Shown: positions 1-4,859 of the stretch, piece after piece | How the letters are laid out: each line of letters starts with the position of its first letter | Numbering within the stretch: the first letter of the stretch is position 1 | Source of the DNA: Clostridia bacterium | GTDB taxonomy: Bacteria; Bacillota; Clostridia; Christensenellales; CAG-314 | Reading direction: 5' to 3' | Assembly (NCBI GenBank): GCA_017407305.1 | Contig: JAFQWS010000082.1 | Span: forward strand, 1 to 11,815 | DNA length: 11,815 nucleotides | The notes under the pieces: generated by a model | Seen by the model: only the letters and a program-made list of their open reading frames with translations | The model's database searches: none | Told to the model about the DNA's origin: nothing | Program-made: the position numbers and the translations under genes

Positions 1-17
1 AGGCGCAGTCACCCGTA

Positions 18-93
18 TGGTGGAGATGATGGGATTCGAACCCACGGCCTTAACGTTGCGAACGTCACGCTCTACCAACTGAGCCACACCCCC
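18..93 (-). tRNA. tRNA-Ala, anticodon CGC
   Basis: Reads on the minus strand as a complete 76-nt cloverleaf: acceptor GGGGGTG pairing with CATCTCC, D arm GCTC/GAGC around AGTTGGTA, anticodon stem TGACG/CGTTA with loop TTCGCAA, T arm GTGGG/CCCAT with loop TTCGAAT, discriminator A and an encoded CCA end. Loop positions 34-36 are CGC, which reads the alanine codon GCG. The third acceptor pair is G:U, the classical G3:U70 identity determinant of tRNA-Ala, which independently supports alanine. The variable loop is short (AGGCC), as in class I tRNAs. The 17 bases to the left show no recognisable gene. Confidence 0.97.
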
Positions 94-105
94 AAAAGCC
101 TTTTT

Positions 106-135
106 ATTTTAACACAAGGCGAGGAAAATTTGCAA
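106..135 (-). promoter_or_regulatory. candidate sigma-A-type promoter of the tRNA-Ala gene
   Basis: On the minus strand a TTGCAA box (130-135) is followed after 18 bp by TAAAAT (106-111). Transcription would start about 6 bp before the tRNA 5' end, as expected for a single tRNA gene. The surrounding DNA is very AT-rich, so chance matches are possible. Confidence 0.5.
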
Positions 136-225
136 GGTTTTTGACTTTTTTGCAAATAATTTTATATTTTGACAAAATTCTCTGACAAATTGTTGCCAAA
201 ATTTTGCGAAACCAAAGAGATATTG

Positions 226-237
226 GAACAATTGTTC
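226..237. promoter_or_regulatory. 12-bp palindrome resembling a Gram-positive LexA box
   Basis: GAACAATTGTTC is a perfect palindrome and fits the GAAC-N4-GTTC core of the Bacillus-type LexA (DinR) operator. It directly abuts a TAAAAT hexamer (238-243) that could be a -10 box, but no convincing -35 box lies at the right distance. The nearest genes are the tRNA and the 170-aa membrane protein; neither is a known SOS gene. An operator role is therefore only a possibility. Confidence 0.3.
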
Positions 238-319
238 TAAAATCGGCCTTTTGGGAGGAAAAAGGAAGTGAATTTTTTCATTTATTTAAAAATGTTACTA
301 CCTAGCGCGACACATTTTA

Positions 320-347
320 TTGCTAACGAAAAATCATATAGTATAAT
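320..347 (+). promoter_or_regulatory. candidate promoter of the 170-aa membrane protein gene
   Basis: TTGCTA (320-325) is followed after 16 bp by a perfect TATAAT (342-347). Transcription would begin near 354-356, so the alternating purine/pyrimidine tract at 361-390 would lie in the first part of the 5' leader of the gene starting at 418. The rest of the 94-417 spacer holds only AT-rich sequence and short dyads such as the one at 166-178. Confidence 0.5.
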
Positions 348-360
348 AATATATATAATA

Positions 361-390
361 GCGTGCGTGTGCGCACGTGTGTATGCGCGC
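361..390. repeat. alternating purine/pyrimidine (Z-DNA-prone) tract
   Basis: Thirty consecutive bases alternate purine and pyrimidine without a break, almost all GC, GT, GCAC or CGTG steps, with only one TA step. Such (GC/GT)n tracts are the classical Z-DNA-forming type. A TA-rich stretch (about 342-360) lies immediately upstream and overlaps the proposed -10 box. The tract ends 27 bp before the GTG start of the next gene. Confidence 0.75.
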
Positions 391-403
391 TAAATACATC
401 AAA

Positions 404-410
404 AAGGAGA
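404..410 (+). promoter_or_regulatory. ribosome binding site supporting a GTG start at 418
   Basis: AAGGAGA lies 7 bp before the GTG at 418-420. No ATG occurs in this frame before codon 42, which would remove the first membrane segment, so the GTG is the best start. Confidence 0.7.
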
Positions 411-417
411 AAACAGA

Positions 418-930
418 GTGGAAAGTTTGATTTTTGGTCTCTTGTTGTTGGCACCCTCGTTGTATCAACTGATTCATTTTCTTTTGACACCCCACGACAT
501 TGAAACCACAATTCAAAAAACTCGCAAAGTTATCGGCAAAATGGGCAAGTCCTTTGTTGGAGTTGTTCTTGTTCTTGTCGTGCTTATTTTTCTTCTTTCA
601 AACTACTACCAAATCTACAACTTCTTGGCGCAAACGCTTTCTTACAAAGTTGTATCTTTCATTGGTAACGTTGTTGAAACCATTTCCGGCGCAACGAGTG
701 TTTTGGCTGTTTTGAGATGTTTGTTTGGGGTTTTCATCAACCTTGCTTTCATCAGCCTTATTCCTTTCTTTGCATGTCTTTGCTTCGTGCAAGCACTTGA
801 CATTGCCATTTCCAAGCGTTATACCTTTGAAGAAAAGGTTCAACAAAATATTTATACATCTTCCAATTATTCTTCTACAACAGGGTTCCGTCAAAAACTT
901 TTCTTGGAACTCCAACATTTTCTTTCATAA
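418..930 (+). CDS. small multi-pass membrane protein of unknown function
   Basis: A 170-aa protein that I do not recognise. It starts with GTG behind a good ribosome binding site. Hydrophobic stretches at about residues 3-22, 45-64 and 93-128 (the last long enough for two passes), plus a weaker one near 65-88, suggest four membrane spans. A short basic loop (about 32-44, KTRKVIGKMGK) separates the first two spans, and a hydrophilic C-terminal tail (about 132-170) rich in Ser, Tyr and Gln follows the last. No catalytic motif or transporter signature is visible. The gene stands alone, with 304 bp between it and the ABC transporter genes on the same strand, and has its own candidate promoter. 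Codon use (TTG, CTT, CAA) resembles the downstream genes, which supports it being a real gene. Function is unknown. Confidence 0.8.
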   Translation: MESLIFGLLLLAPSLYQLIHFLLTPHDIETTIQKTRKVIGKMGKSFVGVVLVLVVLIFLLSNYYQIYNFLAQTLSYKVVSFIGNVVETISGATSVLAVLRCLFGVFINLAFISLIPFFACLCFVQALDIAISKRYTFEEKVQQNIYTSSNYSSTTGFRQKLFLELQHFLS

Positions 931-1130
931 TTTTTCATTTTAATAGGGCTTTTTTGCCAAATTTGACGCAATAAGTTTGCCAAGGCATTCTTATGTCTTT
1001 TACGTGCTTTGTTAAAACTTTAAACAACTGCTCTTTCGCGCGCCTTTTTAATTGGTCAAAATTTGACATATTTTTCAATGCCCAAACCTTTTTACTAGTT
1101 TATTTGCTCAAATCAACAAAAAAATACGTT

Positions 1131-1161
1131 CAAAAGTCGATTGTCGCGACAAGGCCTTTTG
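1131..1161. promoter_or_regulatory. 31-bp imperfect dyad, possible operator or hairpin
   Basis: An outer inverted pair CAAAAG (1131-1136) and CTTTTG (1156-1161) encloses a perfect 12-bp palindrome TTGTCGCGACAA (1141-1152), with asymmetric gaps of 4 and 3 bases. It lies 16 bp upstream of a possible -35 box for the ABC transporter operon, a position typical for a regulator site. It could also form an RNA hairpin at the end of the preceding transcript, although a clean T run is missing. Confidence 0.4.
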
Positions 1162-1177
1162 TATGCTTTTTGCTGTT

Positions 1178-1206
1178 TTGAACAAATACACATACTACAC
1201 TTAAAT
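1178..1206 (+). promoter_or_regulatory. candidate promoter of the ABC transporter / surface protein operon
   Basis: TTGAAC (1178-1183) and TTAAAT (1201-1206) are separated by 17 bp. The predicted transcription start, near 1213, falls almost on the ribosome binding site AGGAG (1216-1220), leaving a very short leader before it. This makes the assignment tentative. It is the only reasonable box pair close to the first gene. Confidence 0.35.
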
Positions 1207-1234
1207 CAAACACTTAGGAGAAAGTAGCATCATC

Positions 1235-1963
1235 ATGTTGAAAGTAGAAAATCTCGCAAAAAAATACAATGGAAAAAATGGTTACGCCATCGAAAACATT
1301 TCCCTCAACGGAAAGGGTGGCGAAATCGTCGGTCTTTTGGGACACAACGGCGCAGGTAAATCCACAACCATCAAATGTATTACGGGTATGCACCCTTATG
1401 AACAAGGAACCATCACAATTGCCGGTTTTGACCTTGCAAAAAATCCCATTGATGCAAAACGCAATTTTGGTTACGTAAGCGATGAATTTACACTTTTTGA
1501 AAGAATGACCGGTTTTGAATTTATCAACTTTATGGCAGACGTTTATCGCGTATCAGAAGAAGATAGAAAAGACCGCGTTGAATTGTTTCAACAAATGTTT
1601 GCTTTGGGCGATTCCATCTACAACCCTATTTCTTCCTATTCACATGGTATGAAACAAAAAATCTCCTTTATGGGTGCGCTCATTCACAACCCCAAAGTGT
1701 TCATTTTGGACGAACCCATGGTTGGCTTGGACCCCTATACTTCCAGCCAAGTAAAAGCATTTTTCAAAAAACACAGCCAAGAAGGCAATTTGGTAATCTT
1801 TTCTTCGCACAACTTAGACGTGGTAGATAAACTTTGCGACAGAGTCTACATAATTGACCAAGGTCGCATTTTGGAAGAAATCAACATTAAAGAATTTCAC
1901 AAGACAGGAAAGGACTTGGAAGAATATTTCTTGTCCATCACAAAGAGAGTAGCAAAAGTATGA
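1235..1963 (+). CDS. ABC transporter ATP-binding protein (exporter type, EcsA-like)
   Basis: A 242-aa cytoplasmic nucleotide-binding subunit that hydrolyses ATP to drive the adjacent permease. All core motifs are present: A-loop Tyr11, Walker A GHNGAGKST at 36-44, signature SYSHGMKQK at 134-142, Walker B KVFILDEP at 154-161, D-loop GLDP at 164-167 and switch His192. The Q-loop glutamine is replaced in GYVSDE (79-84), and the signature reads YSHGM instead of LSGGQ; from family knowledge, both are common in the EcsA/ABC-2 exporter branch. Length is normal for the family. The ATG at 1235 is the only plausible start, although its AGGAG (1216-1220) lies an unusually long 14 bases upstream. The stop overlaps the permease start by 4 bp (ATGA), indicating translational coupling. 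The substrate cannot be deduced from the ATPase. Confidence 0.95.
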   Translation: MLKVENLAKKYNGKNGYAIENISLNGKGGEIVGLLGHNGAGKSTTIKCITGMHPYEQGTITIAGFDLAKNPIDAKRNFGYVSDEFTLFERMTGFEFINFMADVYRVSEEDRKDRVELFQQMFALGDSIYNPISSYSHGMKQKISFMGALIHNPKVFILDEPMVGLDPYTSSQVKAFFKKHSQEGNLVIFSSHNLDVVDKLCDRVYIIDQGRILEEINIKEFHKTGKDLEEYFLSITKRVAKV

Positions 1964-3618
1964 ACGAATTTTTAATCCTTTTCAAACACGAATTAAAAAC
2001 GCAATTTCCCTTCGCGTCTCAAAAGCGAAAAGGGGACGTTGTGGGAACAATTTTGTCCTTGCTCATAACTTTGCTTATCTTGACAACTTTCTTTGGGCTT
2101 GTTTACACCATTGCCGACACTTACGTGACGGTGAAGGTGGACAAAGTTTCTGCACCAATTGAAAGGGCAAGCGAATTGCTCAACGTTTGTTATTTCGTCA
2201 TAATCTTTGCAACGTCCTTTGCCTGCGTGGAAAAAATGCGTTCCACCTTTTCTCAACAAAAGGATAAACACCTTTTCTTGAGGTTGCCCATCAAACAACA
2301 AACTTTGTTTATGAGCAAACTTTGCACGTTGATGATTTGGAACTATGCCCTCAACTTTTGTTTGATTGTTCCTGTAAACGTCATTTTTGCTCTTGCTGTT
2401 GACGTGGGTGCAACCTTTTGGCTTTTTACCATGGTCGTTTGGTTGACAATGCCCCTCGTTGCCTTTTTGATTGCCACCTTGTTTGTAATTCCCTACATCA
2501 AGTTTATGGAATTTATCAGCAACAAGTATTGGTTGATTTTTATCTTGCTCAGTGTCTTACTCATTGTTGCATTTGTTTTGTACTCTTTGTTGCTTGGCTT
2601 GGTTCAATCCTTGTTGGAAACGGGCTCTATCAAACACCTTTTCAACGAAGCCTTTGTAACAACCCTTCAAACAATGTTGAACGTTTACCCCATCAACGCA
2701 TTTGCCAACATTATCTTTGGACAAAACTTGTTTGTTTCCTTGACGTTGGCTGTGGCATTGGCTGGTCTTTCGGTTCTTGTCGTATATACAATTTCCAAAC
2801 ACTTGTACTACGCAACGTTATACAAAAACGAAATTGTTTCCCAACCTTTTCAAAAGAGTCGCAACTACAACCAACTCAATCCTTTGATTTCTTTGATTAA
2901 AAAAGAGTTTGTGACCGTTTTCCGCAACCCCAACCAACTGTTTTCCTATTTTGCCATTGCAACGGCAATGCCTTTTATGGTTTACAGTTGCTACACCTTG
3001 TTTGAATCTTTGATTGAAAATGCTTTGGGTTTGTCTTTGACTTTCCCTTTGGCACTTTTGATTTTGTTGGTATTCAGCATTTTGACAAACACCTTTTGTG
3101 CAACAAACGTTTCTCGTGACGGTCTTACTGCACTCAAATCAAAGGTGTTCCCCGTAAAAGCAAAAACCTTGTTGTTGGCAAAAGTTTTGTTTTGCGCAAT
3201 AGTAAGCTCTCTTTCCGTTTTGGCAAGCACCATTTTGCTTGGTTTTGCAACAAGTTTGTCTTGGACAGACGCACTCATTGCAACGTTTGTCGGTTTGGTG
3301 TTTTCCACGGCACAAATCTTTGTCGCAACCAAAATGGATCTTAAACATTGCAACGTGTCGGCAACTCCCGCCGAAATGGAAGCCGTCAGCAACAGAACAA
3401 TCACGAAAGTGGTCTTTGTTGGTTTGATTTTGGCTTTGCTTATTGGCTTGTCCGCAGTAATCATCAATATTTTGTCAAACAGCAGTTTCCAACTGTTTAT
3501 ATTGCAACCCATATTTGCTTACGTCATTCCCCTTGTAGGAAGCGTTGTCTATTTGACGGTGGCAGTCGTTTACTACACCTTCAAAATTGAAAAACGTTTT
3601 GCAACGTTGGTTATGTAG
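1960..3618 (+). CDS. ABC transporter permease with two fused halves (putative exporter)
   Basis: A 552-aa integral membrane protein with about 12 hydrophobic segments (roughly residues 27-50, 73-92, 122-148, 155-180, 190-216, 255-280, 325-345, 355-382, 405-430, 438-455, 482-505 and 515-540). The two halves resemble each other. Each begins with an amphipathic stretch (LFKHELKTQF at 7-16; LIKKEFVTVF at 312-321), and each later carries a Leu/Phe-Pro-Ile/Val-Lys motif leading into a helix (LPIKQQTLFMSK at 109-120; FPVKAKTLLLAK at 397-408), as seen in ABC-2-type exporters. One polypeptide may thus supply both membrane halves, served by two copies of the upstream ATPase. The start overlaps the ATPase stop by 4 bp, with no strong ribosome binding site of its own. 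The family is putative ABC exporter / EcsB-like in a broad sense; the exact family and substrate are not certain. Confidence 0.85.
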   Translation: MNEFLILFKHELKTQFPFASQKRKGDVVGTILSLLITLLILTTFFGLVYTIADTYVTVKVDKVSAPIERASELLNVCYFVIIFATSFACVEKMRSTFSQQKDKHLFLRLPIKQQTLFMSKLCTLMIWNYALNFCLIVPVNVIFALAVDVGATFWLFTMVVWLTMPLVAFLIATLFVIPYIKFMEFISNKYWLIFILLSVLLIVAFVLYSLLLGLVQSLLETGSIKHLFNEAFVTTLQTMLNVYPINAFANIIFGQNLFVSLTLAVALAGLSVLVVYTISKHLYYATLYKNEIVSQPFQKSRNYNQLNPLISLIKKEFVTVFRNPNQLFSYFAIATAMPFMVYSCYTLFESLIENALGLSLTFPLALLILLVFSILTNTFCATNVSRDGLTALKSKVFPVKAKTLLLAKVLFCAIVSSLSVLASTILLGFATSLSWTDALIATFVGLVFSTAQIFVATKMDLKHCNVSATPAEMEAVSNRTITKVVFVGLILALLIGLSAVIINILSNSSFQLFILQPIFAYVIPLVGSVVYLTVAVVYYTFKIEKRFATLVM

Positions 3619-3623
3619 GGAGG
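3618..3623 (+). promoter_or_regulatory. ribosome binding site overlapping the permease stop
   Basis: GGGAGG begins on the last base of the permease TAG stop and ends 5 bp before the ATG at 3629. This decides the start of the next gene. The frame also has an ATG at 3587 inside the permease gene, but using it would add 14 residues, including charged ones, ahead of a good signal peptide. Confidence 0.8.
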
Positions 3624-3628
3624 CGCGT

Positions 3629-4843
3629 ATGAATAAAAGATTGATTTTGTTAATTCTTGCCTTGCCACTGATTTTGATGTTGAGCCTATTTACAACGGCA
3701 AACAGCGTAAGCATCGCAATACAAGTTCCCGTCACAGGACTGGAAATAATTCTCGAAGGGGGCAACCCCATGGTTTACGTCAACCTTGATGACGAAGACG
3801 GTGGCAAATACACAATTGACTACGTTGTCTATCCCACCAACGCCACAAACAAGGAAGTGGATGTTTACTTTGAACAAGTGGACGGCTCGCCCTTGGCACA
3901 ATTTAAATACGACCACGAAACTTGCACCTTGACACCCACCTCAACGGGCAAAGCGCAAGTTGTCGTACAAACAAAAGACGGTGGTTACAAAGCCGGATTT
4001 ACCCTTCAAGTGGATTCAAGAAGCTTGCAACCTTTGCAATCAATTCAATGTTCATTGAGCAGTGATGAACTCTTCGTTGGACAAACTGCAACCATCTCCA
4101 CCACCTTCTTGCCTGCAAACGTCAGCAACAAAGCTCTTTCTTATCAAGTGGAAGACCAAACTGTTGCAAGCGTAAACAACCAAGGCGTTGTCACCGGTTT
4201 GAAACCGGGAACAACCACGATAACGATAACGTCACAACACGACCAAACAATTTCTGCAATGGTAACAATAACCGTTGTAAACCAAGACGTTTTGGACCTT
4301 GTGCAAGAACGTGTGGAAACTTCTCGCAATTCCGTTTTTGTAATGTACTCGGTAGATGCAGAAAACTTCGACCTTGATTTTGCTTTGACGTTGGACGGAG
4401 AAGATGCTTCTCACATTGCAACGGCTGAAAAACATGCAGACCAAGACGCAATCGTTTGCACCTTTGTAGATGAAACCTTCTTTGGAGAATTGACCTTGTC
4501 CATCACGGTCACCATCAACGGAACGTCCACAACCAAACAATGCACCATTGTTCGTGTTGAACCCGGTTTGTCGGCAAACTGGTTGGAAGCAGGCAACTCC
4601 TTTGGCGTAATGGTTGGCACAACACAAACGTTGTATTTCAACGTCACACCCCAAGATGCAACCGTTGACGTCCAAGTTTCCTTTGACCAAACGTCCAATC
4701 TCATCAACGTGACGGTGGGCGACGGTCAAATCACAATCGAAGGGTTGAACCAAGGTTCGGTGGTACTTACCCTTACAATCACAGATACACAAAACAACGT
4801 TGTAACCTTGACAAAAACAATCGTTGTTTACCCCAACTTCTAA
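3629..4843 (+). CDS. secreted protein of repeated bacterial Ig-like (BIG2-type) domains
   Basis: A 404-aa exported protein. It opens with a typical signal sequence: basic MNKR, a hydrophobic core at 5-23 and a likely signal-peptidase I site near TTA (22-24). Four beta-rich segments follow (about 33-128, 133-217, 221-309 and 313-401). The second is a recognisable group-2 bacterial Ig-like domain: a 'GQTATISTTFLP' strand, then a Val-Ala-Ser-Val-Asn-Asn-Gln-Gly-Val-Val-Thr-Gly-Leu core (179-191) and 'KPGTTTITI' (192-200). The first and fourth are more divergent ('YPTNATNKEV'; 'TPQDATVDV', 'GQITIEGL'). The third is only inferred to be Ig-like. There is no LPXTG motif, C-terminal membrane span or lipobox, so the protein is either released or held by its signal segment if uncleaved. 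The 10-bp gap after the permease points to co-expression. No enzymatic domain is seen; a structural or binding role on the envelope is an inference. Confidence 0.85.
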   Translation: MNKRLILLILALPLILMLSLFTTANSVSIAIQVPVTGLEIILEGGNPMVYVNLDDEDGGKYTIDYVVYPTNATNKEVDVYFEQVDGSPLAQFKYDHETCTLTPTSTGKAQVVVQTKDGGYKAGFTLQVDSRSLQPLQSIQCSLSSDELFVGQTATISTTFLPANVSNKALSYQVEDQTVASVNNQGVVTGLKPGTTTITITSQHDQTISAMVTITVVNQDVLDLVQERVETSRNSVFVMYSVDAENFDLDFALTLDGEDASHIATAEKHADQDAIVCTFVDETFFGELTLSITVTINGTSTTKQCTIVRVEPGLSANWLEAGNSFGVMVGTTQTLYFNVTPQDATVDVQVSFDQTSNLINVTVGDGQITIEGLNQGSVVLTLTITDTQNNVVTLTKTIVVYPNF

Positions 4844-4848
4844 TAAAT

Positions 4849-4852
4849 GGAG
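4849..4852 (+). promoter_or_regulatory. ribosome binding site fixing the start at 4860
   Basis: GGAG lies 7 bp upstream of the ATG at 4860, which begins a textbook lipoprotein signal peptide. An in-frame ATG at 4824 lies within the preceding gene and has no such site. Confidence 0.7.
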
Positions 4853-4859
4853 AACTCTT

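Larger units (their letters stand above)
931..1234. other. 304-bp intergenic region with dyad symmetries and no clear terminator
   Basis: AT-rich spacer between two same-strand genes. It holds a short inverted repeat GTCAAA-A-TTTGAC (1055-1067) overlapping a perfect TTGACA hexamer (1063-1068) without a matching -10 box. Further right lie a longer imperfect dyad (1131-1161) and a candidate promoter before the ATPase gene. No G/C-rich hairpin followed by a T run was found. A 62-codon open frame starting at 993 lacks a ribosome binding site and is not taken as a gene. Confidence 0.6.

Noticed and set aside
268..393. A 41-codon frame starting with GTG behind GGGAGG, downstream of the LexA-like palindrome
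   Set aside because: Its end consists of the TA and GC/GT simple tract, its codons (TTA, CTA) differ from the real genes, and a better promoter lies inside it. A small SOS peptide is conceivable but not supported.
931..975. Terminator after the 170-aa membrane protein gene
   Set aside because: The T run near 951-956 is preceded by only a three-base potential stem, which is too weak to call.
1063..1091. Perfect TTGACA at 1063-1068 as the main operon promoter
   Set aside because: No -10-like hexamer lies 16-18 bp downstream (ACCTTT at 17 bp), so it is noted only as part of a short inverted repeat.
993..1181. 62-codon plus-strand frame in the spacer before the ATPase gene
   Set aside because: It has no ribosome binding site, spans the dyad elements, and has a composition unlike the neighbouring genes.
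3587..3628. Upstream ATG of the Ig-domain protein, which would overlap the permease gene
   Set aside because: It would prepend a charged 14-residue segment to a good signal peptide, while GGGAGG sits at ideal distance from the ATG at 3629.
4824..4859. Upstream ATG of the 931-aa lipoprotein
   Set aside because: It adds 12 residues before MKK and a proper lipoprotein signal; the GGAG at 4849-4852 fits the ATG at 4860.
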